A stretch of 64,000 bases of DNA, from contig CALINO010000001.1 in NCBI GenBank assembly GCA_938045295.1, positions 1-64,000 of the forward strand. The letters run 5' to 3'. Numbering within the stretch: position 1 is the first letter of the stretch; each line of letters starts with the position of its first letter. The DNA comes from an uncultured Arenicella sp. GTDB taxonomy: Bacteria > Pseudomonadota > Gammaproteobacteria > Arenicellales > Arenicellaceae. Of this stretch, positions 12,136 through 22,669 are shown one piece after another. Below the pieces are notes generated by a model that saw only the letters and a list, made by a program, of their open reading frames with translations, searched no databases and had not been told where the DNA came from. The translations under genes were made by a program, and so were the position numbers.

Positions 12136-12321
12136 GGTTAGCGTCCTAATTATTGATTAGGTTTTAACCGCAGCGGGTATGAATGCACCGCACACACAAT
12201 ATGTACGCAACACGCCTTATTCTAAAAATAAGAGCAACCCAACCGCAATGTATTAATTCAGGCTTATCGCACGTGGCCCAATATCAACCACGTGCGTCAA
12301 ACATTTACGTTTTTATTAAGC

Positions 12322-13740
12322 CTAGTAACGATAGTGCTCTTGCTTATACGGGCCTTCTACTGGCACGTTAATGTAGTCCGCTTGCTCTTGCGTTAACGTG
12401 GTTAACTTCACGCCAATTTTATCTAAGTGCAAGCGCGCTACTTTTTCGTCTAAGTGCTTAGGCAAAATGTACACACCGTTACCGTACTCATCGCCTTTGG
12501 CAAACAATTCAATTTGCGCCAGCGTTTGGTTAGTGAATGAGTTAGACATCACAAAACTTGGGTGGCCAGTGGCACAGCCTAAGTTAACCAAGCGGCCTTG
12601 CGCCAATAAAATAATGCGCTTGCCGTCAGGAAAAATAACGTGATCCACTTGGTCTTTAATATTTTCCCACTCGCAGTCATTGAGCGACGCTACGTCAATT
12701 TCATTATCAAAATGACCAATATTACAAACAATGGCTTGGTCTTTCATCGCGGCCATATGCTCGCGACGAATGATGTCGTAGTTGCCTGTGGTGGTTACAA
12801 AAATATCAGCGCTGCTAACCGCGTCTTCTAAGGTGACCACTTCGTAGCCTTCCATTGCCGCTTGTAAGGCACAGATAGGGTCTATTTCAGTCACTTTAAC
12901 AATCGCACCTAAACCGCGTAATGACGCAGCTGAGCCTTTACCAACGTCACCATAACCGCACACAACCGCCGTTTTACCGGCAATCATCACGTCGGTTGCA
13001 CGTTTAATTGAATCCACCAATGATTCGCGGCAGCCGTATAGGTTGTCGAACTTAGACTTGGTAACAGAATCGTTCACGTTAATGGCTGGGAACGGTAACG
13101 AGCCCTCTTTTTGCATCTTATACAAACGCGCCACGCCCGTTGTGGTTTCTTCGGTTACGCCTTTCACTTCGGCCAAACGACGAGAGTACCAAGTGCTGTC
13201 TTGCGCCAATGTTTTCTTAATGGATGCAAACAAAAAGGTTTCTTCTTCACTGCCTGGGTTTTCAAGAAAGCTTGGGTCGGTTTCAGCTCTGGCACCTAAA
13301 ATCAACAACATAGTGGCATCACCACCGTCATCGAGGATCATGTTAGGGCCTTTATCGTCTGCCCAGCTCATGATTTGATGTGTGTATTCCCAGTACTCTT
13401 CTAAGGTTTCACCTTTATAAGCAAACACCGGAATGTTTTGCGCCGCAATCGCCGCCGCCGCATGGTCTTGAGTAGAGAAAATATTACATGATGCCCAACG
13501 CACTTCAGCGCCTAGAGCCACCAACGTTTCAATCAATACCGCTGTTTGGATGGTCATGTGTAAAGACCCAGCAATCTGCGCGCCTTTCAATGGCTGCGCA
13601 GCACGGTATTCTTCACGAATGGAAATCAAACCAGGCATCTCAGTTTCCGCAATCGCAATTTCTTTGCGACCGAAATCAGCCAAGTTAATGTCTTTTACTA
13701 GGTAGTCTGAAAATTCAGGGATAGATGGATTTACACTCAT
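12322..13740 (-). CDS. ahcY: S-adenosylhomocysteine hydrolase
   Basis: [34 protein letters not shown]-terminal PYKQEHYRY. Confidence 0.98.
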   Translation of the reverse strand: MSVNPSIPEFSDYLVKDINLADFGRKEIAIAETEMPGLISIREEYRAAQPLKGAQIAGSLHMTIQTAVLIETLVALGAEVRWASCNIFSTQDHAAAAIAAQNIPVFAYKGETLEEYWEYTHQIMSWADDKGPNMILDDGGDATMLLILGARAETDPSFLENPGSEEETFLFASIKKTLAQDSTWYSRRLAEVKGVTEETTTGVARLYKMQKEGSLPFPAINVNDSVTKSKFDNLYGCRESLVDSIKRATDVMIAGKTAVVCGYGDVGKGSAASLRGLGAIVKVTEIDPICALQAAMEGYEVVTLEDAVSSADIFVTTTGNYDIIRREHMAAMKDQAIVCNIGHFDNEIDVASLNDCEWENIKDQVDHVIFPDGKRIILLAQGRLVNLGCATGHPSFVMSNSFTNQTLAQIELFAKGDEYGNGVYILPKHLDEKVARLHLDKIGVKLTTLTQEQADYINVPVEGPYKQEHYRY

Positions 13741-13774
13741 CTTTCATCTCCGCTTAATTAAAAGTTAATGAAAA

Positions 13775-13862
13775 ACGAGCGTCGTTGCGAAACTGTTCAC
13801 ACAGTCAAATGAAGTACTTAAGCCTGACAGAAGGGCTTCTGTTGCAACGCTCCTTAAGTACA
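13775..13862 (-). ncRNA. SAH riboswitch (S-adenosylhomocysteine aptamer) in the ahcY leader
   Basis: Reverse complement TACTTAAGGAGCGTTGCAACagaagcccttctgTCAGGCTTAAGTA...GCAACGACGCTCG: P1 helix TACTTAAG/CTTAAGTA, GGAGCGTTGCAAC core, AGGCT segment and 3' GCAACGACGCTC pseudoknot strand; directly upstream of ahcY. Confidence 0.88.
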
Positions 13863-13932
13863 TTTGCGCCGATTATAGTCAGCAATTAGGTCAAACGCTA
13901 GCATTAAGGCCAAAATTTGCCTACTTTTTAAA

Positions 13933-13983
13933 CCTAAAAAAAACAGCCCAATAAATCACTTTAAATAGTCATTTATTGAGCTG
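13933..13983 (-). terminator. Probable terminator of the MFS gene
   Basis: CAATAAAT...ATTTATTG stem followed on the minus strand by a T-run. Confidence 0.6.
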
Positions 13984-14052
13984 CTTGAAGCCCAGCTTAA
14001 CTGGGCTTTTAATACGGCAGTGTCACAACAACACTGTATTGAAAGGATTCAA

Positions 14053-15318
14053 TTAAGCCGCTTGAGTTTCACCTTCTGGTGAAGGGGCATCAATCTGTTC
14101 AATTTTTCCAACAACGAACAAATACGATAGGAAACCCATGATCGCAACGGCACCAATGTATAAGAAAGCAGGTGCAAAGTTGTCGTCCGATATAAGCAGA
14201 CCAATAACGAATGGCGTAATGATGGCCGACATACCACCAAAGCAGTTAAACACACCACCAACAAGACCAACATATTCTTTTGGTGCCAATAACGAAACGA
14301 ACACCCAAGTGATAGACGCAAGCCCCACACCAAAGAATGAAATGGTCAAGAACATAATCGCTAGCGCATTATCTGTGGTGTAGTTAGCGCCCACAATGGC
14401 CGTTGATAGTGCGATACCAATCATAACGGGCGCTTTACGCGCAATTTCAGCCGACCAGCCTTTGCGAACCATCCAATCTGATGAAAAGCCCGACAAAAGA
14501 ACGCCACAGAACGCACCTAAGTAAGGAACGGCCGCCATAAAACCAGACTTAACAATTTCAATACCACGGTATTCAGTCAGATAAGTTGGGAACCATGTCA
14601 GGAAGAAAATAAACACCGAACCAATGGCAAACTGCCCAATATAGATACCCCATAATTTAGGGTGCTTAAATGCAACAGCGAAATCGATTTTTTGTGCTGG
14701 TACGTCTTCAGTAGGATTCTCAGCCTCTTCCTCTACAGCGTTGTCGCCTTTTCTGCTTGGGAATAATACATACCAAACGACCGCCCAAGCAACGCCCAGT
14801 AGGCCAGTTGCGATCATAAAACCACGCCAGCCGATTTCCACCAGTAATATAGTAAGAACAGGCGCCAAGAACGCTAGACCAACAAACTGACCAGACACAT
14901 ACACGCTGATGGCAGAAGCTCGTTGCTCTGGCGGGAACCACTCGGTCACCACTTTGTTGTTAATAGGGTATGAAGGCGCCTCGAAAGCACCAACCGCGAC
15001 ACGACAGCCGACCAGTGCACCCAAAGAGCTAACCAAACCTTGAATAACGGTGGCTATTGACCAGCCAACTAACAAAATGGGGTATAAAACTCTAGCGTGA
15101 AAGCGATCTGCCAACAGACCACCAGGAACTTGGAACGCCGTATAGGTCCATGCCCATGCTGAGAAAATGATACCGATAGCCTCTTTTGATAGGCCAAGAT
15201 CTCCACTGATAGCTGATGCCGCAACAGAGATGTTAATACGGTCCATGTAGTTGATAACTACAGTGAAAAACAGCAGGGCGAGCAGCATACTCCGCTCTCT
15301 TTTTTTATTTATTGGCAT
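14053..15318 (-). CDS. MFS transporter (ACS/anion:cation symporter-like)
   Basis: 12-TM protein; NYMDRINISVAAS N-terminus typical of this MFS group. Confidence 0.85.
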   Translation of the reverse strand: MPINKKRERSMLLALLFFTVVINYMDRINISVAASAISGDLGLSKEAIGIIFSAWAWTYTAFQVPGGLLADRFHARVLYPILLVGWSIATVIQGLVSSLGALVGCRVAVGAFEAPSYPINNKVVTEWFPPEQRASAISVYVSGQFVGLAFLAPVLTILLVEIGWRGFMIATGLLGVAWAVVWYVLFPSRKGDNAVEEEAENPTEDVPAQKIDFAVAFKHPKLWGIYIGQFAIGSVFIFFLTWFPTYLTEYRGIEIVKSGFMAAVPYLGAFCGVLLSGFSSDWMVRKGWSAEIARKAPVMIGIALSTAIVGANYTTDNALAIMFLTISFFGVGLASITWVFVSLLAPKEYVGLVGGVFNCFGGMSAIITPFVIGLLISDDNFAPAFLYIGAVAIMGFLSYLFVVGKIEQIDAPSPEGETQAA

Positions 15319-15830
15319 AACGAGCCGCCCTTTTGGTTGTTGTTATTAGTAAAAACATCCAACTTCTCCATAGTGTTTCTCACTGGTTGTTATATTTATA
15401 TGCGTGCAGATTGTGAGCCTTAAAGAGTATTTTGTCAATTGTCGACAATTTTTCATAGGATCAGGCTTAACACTATTGCCTAATAAATGATCGATTTTAC
15501 TCGTGTCGCTTACTAGAATTTGCTCTGATAGCCGCCTAAAAAAACCCAAACCCTTTGATTTTTTTGGAAAAACTGACCGGGCACGACTAATAAAGCTGGT
15601 GATAAGTACTAAAGATACTAGGGCCACAGCCCAAGATAACTCAAGATAGCCCAACAGCGCCTCTCATTCCTAACATTCCTAATAGGCATTTCCATACGCC
15701 GAAACGGCGGTTTAATTCCTTTTAGCTCTTACTAATAACTCTTACTAATACAACTCAACGGCGTCTACCGCGGGCTTATTAATCAAGCCCGCGTGCCTTG
15801 TGTTTGATGATCGCTTTTACTTGATACTTT

Positions 15831-16673
15831 TTACTTCACGCCATCTTGCGGGCGGTAACCAAGCACCTTTTTTGCGCGCGCGTTATCGCGAAACAGCTTA
15901 CGGTTGTCTGACGTTGCCCAGAAAATATCGAACTTAATCTCCGGTGGCGCCTCAATGCATAAGGTCGTCAACTGCTGAAGATCACGGTGGCTCGACCAGT
16001 TTGCCTGCCCGCGGCCAGGCCCCGCCGCATCCTCCGCCAAGCAGTAACTGATGCGCAAATTGATCACTGACATATCCGAGGTTGCTGCGTAGTAGCGGCC
16101 AAGGTCTTCGCCAAACAACTTAGTCACGCCGTACAGCGACACCGGCTTCGGCTCAGAGTATTCGTTCACCATCTCCCATGAATCGGGAACCGGCACATCC
16201 TCAGTAGACACCAAGCTTTTGTATGGCTCATCCAGCTCGTAGCCATTCGCGACCGCGCCAGAACTGGCAAGAATCACACGTTTGACGCCCGCTTGTTTGG
16301 CGGCCTCCAACACGTTGTACGCACCCACAATATTGTCGCGCAGCATGATATCCCAGCCGGCATCCATACCTTCAGCGCTGCTTTGCCCGCCGCCCGCGGC
16401 GAGGTTTAACACCACATCAATGCCTTCCATTGCTGGACGAAGCGAATCGATATCACCAATGTCGGCCTTAAACACACGCTCTGGTGGCAACCCTTCAACG
16501 CCGCTGCGAGACAGAGCGCTGATCTCATAACGCTCTTCCAGCGCGGGGCGCAACGTTCGCCCAACCACACCGTTCAGTCCAGTGACAAGAAGTTTCAATT
16601 TTTTTGGCATGAACCACTCCAAGATTGCCGAGGTATTAAAAGTGCAAGGAGAATAACCGCAACCGCTCGGCAT
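15831..16673 (-). CDS. NAD-dependent epimerase/dehydratase (extended SDR)
   Basis: VTGLNGVVGRTL Rossmann motif, SLYGVTKLFGE YxxxK motif; likely start MPKKLKLLVTG. Confidence 0.85.
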   Translation of the reverse strand: MPSGCGYSPCTFNTSAILEWFMPKKLKLLVTGLNGVVGRTLRPALEERYEISALSRSGVEGLPPERVFKADIGDIDSLRPAMEGIDVVLNLAAGGGQSSAEGMDAGWDIMLRDNIVGAYNVLEAAKQAGVKRVILASSGAVANGYELDEPYKSLVSTEDVPVPDSWEMVNEYSEPKPVSLYGVTKLFGEDLGRYYAATSDMSVINLRISYCLAEDAAGPGRGQANWSSHRDLQQLTTLCIEAPPEIKFDIFWATSDNRKLFRDNARAKKVLGYRPQDGVK

Positions 16674-16820
16674 ATCAAGACACAGCCCTGAAGGCTGAAC
16701 CCGGCCTATTTCAATCCATTATTAAGCATTTTTGACCTTCAATTTTGACTCAAATGCGGCCTATAAAGAGCGAATGACCGCGCGTAAAGCACTTAACTGT
16801 TACCACCCAATTTATAGCGG

Positions 16821-17177
16821 CTAACTAGAATGACACCAAACCGCAAACTCATTGCCACTTGGCTCTAAAAAGTGAAACCGCTTGCCCCCGGGAAATTCAA
16901 ACGTGGGCGTACTAATTACCCCACCGGCCTGCACAATGCGCGCTTCAGTGGCCGCTAAATCAGTGCTCAAAAACACGGTCAACGCAGCACCCTGATCTGC
17001 CCGACTGGTTTTGTCGGCCCGATAAAAACCACCTTCAAGCCCTTGGTTATCGAAGGCGGAGTAATCGGGCCCATAATCGGTAAACTGCCAGCCAAAAACA
17101 GATTCAAAAAACGCTTTAGTGGCGTTTAAGTCGCTTGCTGGGTATTCCAAATAATTAATTTTTTCAGGCAAAGTCAT
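16821..17177 (-). CDS. VOC-family (glyoxalase-like) protein
   Basis: INYLEYPASDLNATKAFFESVFGWQF...FLEPSGNEFAVW. Confidence 0.88.
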   Translation of the reverse strand: MTLPEKINYLEYPASDLNATKAFFESVFGWQFTDYGPDYSAFDNQGLEGGFYRADKTSRADQGAALTVFLSTDLAATEARIVQAGGVISTPTFEFPGGKRFHFLEPSGNEFAVWCHSS

Positions 17178-17313
17178 TACACACCGTTTGATTATGCACC
17201 ATTGATATATCCCTTAAACGCTACCGTCTTTTGATTATTCAAGCAAGGCGGAGCTACCGTTAAACCGCTGTTTAATCACTTGAATTTTACTTCCACAAGC
17301 CTATATTGGTGTC

Positions 17314-18573
17314 ATGACGCTAAATACAAGAAATGCAAGTTGTTGTATTTATACTTTATTCAGAGCCGGGTTTATCATCGCTCTAGTCACGATATTGAGT
17401 GCGTGCGCGTCGTCTAAAAAAGCACCTTCACCACGCAATGTGGCCTGGTACCAAAACGTGATCGCCTACAAAGACACCTTGAACACAGATCACCCTGATC
17501 GTATTGAGCAAGTGCTGTGGGTTAATGATCAGGCACGCCAGTTGGTGCAAGAACAATTCAGTACTGGCAGTAGAAGTAGGCGCATTGAAAAGCTGGCTAA
17601 TTGGTTGATTTCGCCTGAAGGCCAAGGCATGACTTATGACGTCGAAGCCAACTTAACGCCCAACCAAGCCATTGAACAACAGCTTGGTAATTGCTTGAGC
17701 TTCACCATACTGCTGGTAACCCTAGCCAAAGACATTGGCATAACGCTGGCTTACAACGATGTCGACTTGCCTACCCGCTGGGAACTCGAACAAGAGAGCA
17801 ATCTGGTGTTTTACCGGCACATCAACGCCAAGTTCGTCACACCGCACATTACTCAAGTGTACGACTTAGCCATACAAGACTATGAGCCCAGGTTTCCTCA
17901 GCGCACCATAACTGAGCAACACGCAGTGGCACACTTACACAGTAATTTAGGCATACAAGCACTTAAAAATGGCGCGCAAGAGCGCATGTTTCACCACTTA
18001 AAACTGGCCGCCTCAATGGCGCCGCATGATGCCAACATTTGGATTAACTTAGGCGCCGCGTACAAGCGCTATCAAAAACTCGACCTCGCGGAAGATTCAC
18101 TCAAAGTAGCCATCAGTTTGGGCGATAAAAACGGTTTGGCCGCCAGCAACTTAGAGCGTTTATATCGCCAGCAAGGCAAAGAAAAACTAGCCACAAGGTT
18201 TGGCAAGCTGGCAAAAAAGACACGCTTAAGCAACCCCTACCTTTTATACCGCAGCGCACAACAGCACTTAAACAACAGCGACATTAAGTCAGCGTACCGC
18301 TCCATTCGGCGTGCCATTAAATTGCATGACTCAGACCCTAAATTTTACGAGCTTAGAAGTTTGGTGAACATGGAAAAAGCCAAATACGCACAAGCCATCT
18401 TAGACCTTGATAAGGCCATTAAACTAAGCCCCAGCGTGGACGAACGAAAACGCTATGTGGCGCGCGTTAAAGAAATTGTTGAGCAGGTAGAAAACGACCC
18501 TCAGTATCAAAAAAAGCATCGCAATGGCTACGACGATCTGTCGTACCGTGTTTTATTTGAGACTGGGTTTTAA
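17314..18573 (+). CDS. Transglutaminase-like/TPR-repeat lipoprotein
   Basis: Lipobox LSACASS; NLTPNQAIEQQLGNCLSFTILLV transglutaminase-like core; TPR repeats. Confidence 0.7.
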   Translation: MTLNTRNASCCIYTLFRAGFIIALVTILSACASSKKAPSPRNVAWYQNVIAYKDTLNTDHPDRIEQVLWVNDQARQLVQEQFSTGSRSRRIEKLANWLISPEGQGMTYDVEANLTPNQAIEQQLGNCLSFTILLVTLAKDIGITLAYNDVDLPTRWELEQESNLVFYRHINAKFVTPHITQVYDLAIQDYEPRFPQRTITEQHAVAHLHSNLGIQALKNGAQERMFHHLKLAASMAPHDANIWINLGAAYKRYQKLDLAEDSLKVAISLGDKNGLAASNLERLYRQQGKEKLATRFGKLAKKTRLSNPYLLYRSAQQHLNNSDIKSAYRSIRRAIKLHDSDPKFYELRSLVNMEKAKYAQAILDLDKAIKLSPSVDERKRYVARVKEIVEQVENDPQYQKKHRNGYDDLSYRVLFETGF

Positions 18574-18728
18574 ACCCTTTTGAGACCAGTATTTTATATA
18601 GATATAAACCCTTATTACTTTGCTTTGCCCACAGTTACGGTTATATTCCTCGCCATTATGGGCGTACGCCCCTTTTTCATTTGTCACCTAAGTACTAATA
18701 AGTACTGATAATAAGCACGCAGTCAGCC

Positions 18729-20387
18729 ATGTATAAATACGATGCGGTCGATACGGCCATTGTAAAACAACGAGTTGCTCAGTTTCGCGACCAAGTTAAA
18801 CGCCATTTTGATGGCGAGTTAAGTGCCGCCGATTTACAACCATTGCGCCTGCGTAATGGTTTGTACATGCAAATTCACGCGCACATGTTACGTGTGGCCA
18901 TTCCTTACGGCTTGATCAGTTCGGCGCAAATGCGAACCATGGCTCACATTGCCACCAAGTACGACAAAGGCTATGCCCATTTCACCACTCGCCAAAACAT
19001 TCAATACAACTGGCCAGAACTGGCTGACGTGCCAGATATTTTAGACGAATTGGCCGACGTGGAAATGCACGCCATTCAAACCAGTGGCAACTGCATACGC
19101 AACACCACCTCAGACCAATACGCCGGTGTAGCAAAAGACGAAATCATTGACCCGCGCCCGTACTGCGAAATTATTCGCCAATGGTCTACCTTGCACCCTG
19201 AGTTTTATTGGTTGCCGCGCAAATTTAAAATTGCCGTTACCGGCGCCACTAACGACCGCGCCGCGGTGCAGTTTCATGACATAGGTCTTGAAGTGGTGCA
19301 CAACCAAGCCAACGAAATTGGTTTTAAAGTGTATGTGGGCGGTGGCCTAGGCCGTACGCCCGTGATTGGCAAAGTGATTAAAGAATTCTTACCGCGCGAA
19401 GACATATTGTCGTACTGCGATGCCATTCTTCGGGTGTATAACCTGCATGGCCGACGCGACAATAAATACAAAGCGCGCATCAAAATTTTAGTGAACGCCA
19501 TGGGCATTGACGCGTTTCGCGAAGAAGTGGAAGCCGATTGGGAGTTCACCAAAAACGGCGAGCTGAAACTGCACGACGAAGACTTTGCCAAAATGGCCGA
19601 GTTTTTCCCGGCGCCAGCTTACGATGACCTGCCCGAAGGCGATGATCGCGTGGAAAAATGGCGTTCTTTAGACAGCCGTTTTAAAGCGTGGTACGACAAC
19701 AATACGGTTGAACACAAACAAGCCGGTTACCGTATTGTGAACATTTCACTCAAAGAGCACGGCGTTGCCCCCGGTGACATCACCGACGAGCAAATGCTGG
19801 CCGTGGCCGACATTGCCGACCAATACTCGTTTGGCGAAGTGCGCTCAACACACGAACAAAATTTAGTATTGGCCGACGTTCGTGAACAAGATTTATTAGA
19901 GCTGTGGAAAACACTGGATGCCAACCGCTTAGCCACGCCAAACATTGGCTCAGTCAACGACATGATTTGCTGCCCAGGCTTGGATTTTTGCTCATTGGCC
20001 AACGCCAGCTCAATTTCAATTGCCAAACAAATTAACGACAAGTTCACCGATTTTGACGAGCTGTATGACATTGGCGAAGTTAAATTAAAAATGTCGGGCT
20101 GCATGAACGCCTGCGGCCACCACCACGTAGGCCACATTGGCATACTGGGTGTGGATAAAAAAGGCGTAGAGTGGTATCAACTCACCATTGGCGGCGACGC
20201 CAGCAACAACGCCGAGCTTGGCACCCGCTTAGGCCCAGCCATTGCCAAAGACAAAGTGGGCGATGCGGTGTCAGATATTTTGCAAGTTTATAAAGACCAA
20301 CGCCAAAATGACGAACGCTTGCTCGACACTTTCCGCCGAGTGGGCATTGACCCATTTAAAGAGCGCGTATACGCAGAGGCCAACTAA
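18729..20387 (+). CDS. Sulfite/nitrite reductase hemoprotein
   Basis: Siroheme/4Fe-4S motifs ICCPGLDFCSLA and MSGCMNACGHHHVGHIGILG. Confidence 0.92.
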   Translation: MYKYDAVDTAIVKQRVAQFRDQVKRHFDGELSAADLQPLRLRNGLYMQIHAHMLRVAIPYGLISSAQMRTMAHIATKYDKGYAHFTTRQNIQYNWPELADVPDILDELADVEMHAIQTSGNCIRNTTSDQYAGVAKDEIIDPRPYCEIIRQWSTLHPEFYWLPRKFKIAVTGATNDRAAVQFHDIGLEVVHNQANEIGFKVYVGGGLGRTPVIGKVIKEFLPREDILSYCDAILRVYNLHGRRDNKYKARIKILVNAMGIDAFREEVEADWEFTKNGELKLHDEDFAKMAEFFPAPAYDDLPEGDDRVEKWRSLDSRFKAWYDNNTVEHKQAGYRIVNISLKEHGVAPGDITDEQMLAVADIADQYSFGEVRSTHEQNLVLADVREQDLLELWKTLDANRLATPNIGSVNDMICCPGLDFCSLANASSISIAKQINDKFTDFDELYDIGEVKLKMSGCMNACGHHHVGHIGILGVDKKGVEWYQLTIGGDASNNAELGTRLGPAIAKDKVGDAVSDILQVYKDQRQNDERLLDTFRRVGIDPFKERVYAEAN

Positions 20388-20980
20388 TGACGATTAATAA
20401 AACGGTTGCCAACCGCAGTAAAAAAGCACGCCCCAAGGCCACGCCATCACGCATTCAAACCAACATGCAAAGCGCAAAAGCCATTGTTGATCAGGCTATT
20501 GTTGATAACAACATTGTGCACATTGCAGAGACTGAAGAATTAACGGCCAGCGACCTGCCCAATGGGTTGGTCAGCGTACCTCTAAATTTATGGCTTGAAG
20601 ACAAAGACGCCATCAAAGCCCGCGACGGCATTACCGCCGTACAAATTGCGGTGGATGAAGAGCCTGAAGACCTAATTGATGACTTGGCAGATATCGACAT
20701 GATCGTTCTGCCGTTTGTAAATCACGTCGATGGCCAAGCCTACTCGCACGCTTACAAGCTAAGAACGCGCTACGGCTTTAAAGGCCAAATTCGAGTTATT
20801 GGCGACGTAAAGTTTGACCAGCTCGGCTTTTTAACACGCGTAGGCTGTAATGCGTTTGAACTGCCTGAGTCAGAAAATTTAGAAACCGCCCTGCGCGCAT
20901 TTAATGAGTTCAGCGATTTTTATCAACCGTCAGCCGACGGTGCTCCGTTAATTTTTTCACGCCGACGCGCCGTACACTAA
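20387..20980 (+). CDS. DUF934-family protein
   Basis: Follows the sulfite reductase gene with overlap; VSVPLNLWLEDKD...QIRVIGDVKFDQLGFLTRVGCNAFEL. Confidence 0.8.
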   Translation: MTINKTVANRSKKARPKATPSRIQTNMQSAKAIVDQAIVDNNIVHIAETEELTASDLPNGLVSVPLNLWLEDKDAIKARDGITAVQIAVDEEPEDLIDDLADIDMIVLPFVNHVDGQAYSHAYKLRTRYGFKGQIRVIGDVKFDQLGFLTRVGCNAFELPESENLETALRAFNEFSDFYQPSADGAPLIFSRRRAVH

Positions 20981-20984
20981 CGCC

Positions 20985-21284
20985 ATGCCACACATTACCT
21001 TTGTTAAAAAAATTCTCGCCAATGGCGAAATGTGTAAAAAATGCCACGAGGTCAGTGAGCGATTGGCCAGCGAAGGCTTAATAGAACACGTCAATCACAT
21101 TGCCATTGCCGATGAGCGCGATGCCGACTCTGAAGGCATGCGCCTAGCGGCCAAACACGAAGTGGAACGCGCGCCGTTTTTCTTAGTAGAAGAAAACGGC
21201 GAAATCACGGTGTTTGATATCTACTTTAAATTCAAAAAGTACATGGCCAATCAAGGCGTTGCAACTCAGTCAGCCGATTTATAA
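20985..21284 (+). CDS. Thioredoxin/glutaredoxin-fold-like protein with CKKC motif
   Basis: NGEMCKKCHEVSERL and VERAPFFLVEENGEITVF. Confidence 0.6.
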   Translation: MPHITFVKKILANGEMCKKCHEVSERLASEGLIEHVNHIAIADERDADSEGMRLAAKHEVERAPFFLVEENGEITVFDIYFKFKKYMANQGVATQSADL

Positions 21285-21286
21285 CC

Positions 21287-21388
21287 ATGAGTTGGCTGCT
21301 GTTGTTAAAAATAGCCGTCGTTGTATTCGTGTTCGCCCTGCCGCTGTATTTGGTTTATTTATTGATCAAGTCCAATAAAGACAACTGA
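21287..21388 (+). CDS. 33-aa single-TM protein
   Basis: Short ORF MSWLLLLKIAVVVFVFALPLYLVYLLIKSNKDN, 2 bp after the previous stop; below ORF-track cutoff. Confidence 0.55.
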   Translation: MSWLLLLKIAVVVFVFALPLYLVYLLIKSNKDN

Positions 21389-21393
21389 ATCTT

Positions 21394-22359
21394 CTATTCA
21401 AATATTCGATCCAAGGGGCTTTGAGTGCCAGCGTAATGTTGGCCGATAACGTGCGTGTATATTTGCGTTGTCTTCACATCCGTATGCCCAAGCAGTTCTT
21501 GCACCGTTCTAATGTCAGTGCCCGACTCTAATAAATGCGTGGCAAAGGAATGACGAAAGGTGTGACACGTTACGCGCTTATTAAGCTTGGCCGATAAAGT
21601 GGCTCGTTTTACCGCTTTTCTTATCACCGTATGGTGCAAATGAAAACGGCATAACTCCCCACTCACAGAATGCTTACTAATGGTGGTTGACGGAAACAAA
21701 AACATCCACGCCGGTGTTTTATAAGCAAACGGATACTTCCGTCCCAAGGCCATAGGCATGTAAGGGCCAATCCTTTTTTGATTGTCCAAACGCTGCACAG
21801 CCAGCGCCACCTGAATTTGCTGTTTCAGTTCTGGCTTTAATTGCTGACTCAACAAACTGACCCTATCTTTACCGCCTTTGCCCGATCGAACCGTGACACT
21901 GTTTTTGTCAAAATCGATATCTTGAACACGTAAACGCAAAGCCTCAGACACCCTTAAACCACTGCCGTACATTATTTGCACAATCAACTTATGAATACCA
22001 CTGAGCTCATTAATCACAACACTGACTTCATTAACACTGAGCACCGTAGGTAATTTCCGCGGTTTCGTTGAACGTTGAAAATTTAAGTTTTCAAGCGGCA
22101 ATTCTAAAAACTTATTGTACAAAAAGCCTATTGCATTCAAAGCAATACTTTGAGTATTCGCCGAGACCGCCCGCTCATTAGCCAAATAATCTAAAAAAGC
22201 AATCACCTCGTCTCGACCCATCTCTTTCGGGTGCCGCTTCTTATGAAAATTGATATAAAAACGAATCCAATACAAATAACTCTTTTCAGTTTTTAGCGCA
22301 TACCCTCGTAAACGCATCGTCCTGCGAATAGACTCCAAAAACGGGCTCCTTGCATACAT
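21394..22359 (-). CDS. intI: Integron integrase IntI (tyrosine recombinase)
   Basis: Tyr-recombinase motifs plus IntI-specific insert (YPFAYKTPAWMFLFPSTTISKHSVSGELCRFHLHHTVIRKAVKRA) and CHTFRHSFATHLLESGTDIRTVQELLGHTDVKTTQIYTHV. Confidence 0.96.
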   Translation of the reverse strand: MYARSPFLESIRRTMRLRGYALKTEKSYLYWIRFYINFHKKRHPKEMGRDEVIAFLDYLANERAVSANTQSIALNAIGFLYNKFLELPLENLNFQRSTKPRKLPTVLSVNEVSVVINELSGIHKLIVQIMYGSGLRVSEALRLRVQDIDFDKNSVTVRSGKGGKDRVSLLSQQLKPELKQQIQVALAVQRLDNQKRIGPYMPMALGRKYPFAYKTPAWMFLFPSTTISKHSVSGELCRFHLHHTVIRKAVKRATLSAKLNKRVTCHTFRHSFATHLLESGTDIRTVQELLGHTDVKTTQIYTHVIGQHYAGTQSPLDRIFE

Positions 22360-22377
22360 TTCACCTTCCCCCTATAA

Positions 22378-22393
22378 CTGTATATTTATACAG
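22378..22393. promoter_or_regulatory. LexA (SOS) box upstream of intI
   Basis: CTGTATATTTATACAG (CTGT-N8-ACAG palindrome) 19 nt upstream of the intI start. Confidence 0.87.
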
Positions 22394-22599
22394 TTTATAT
22401 TTTTAGAAATGATAAATCAAACACCTTTCACCCCCTTTGCTGCCCCCTTTCACACCTTGATTTTAAAAAAAACAATAATAATCAATTAGTTAAAATCATC
22501 ATAAAATAAATAGTAGGCACCCTCGGTAGAAAAACGAGCACGCCCCCTTTCACTCCAATAAAAAACCAGATAAAGTACCCAAATATTAGAAATATCAGG

Positions 22600-22669
22600 G
22601 AGTTACAAAGAAAATGAACATTAATGGAAAGGCGACAAAGTGCGCTCGCAATCTAATAAGCTGTTATGC
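22600..22669 (+). other. Probable attI region / first cassette boundary
   Basis: intI-proximal segment ending in GTTATGC (22663-22669) just before the first cassette ORF. Confidence 0.6.

Noticed and set aside
12268-12296. CGCACGTGG...CCACGTGCG hairpin between ahcY and metF
   Set aside because: Real inverted repeat, but no T-run for a terminator and no riboswitch core; could be an operator or processing site, not supportable from sequence alone.
15769-15793. CGCGGGCTT...AAGCCCGCG hairpin after the epimerase gene
   Set aside because: Strong stem but no clear T-run on the transcribed strand; left uncalled as a terminator.
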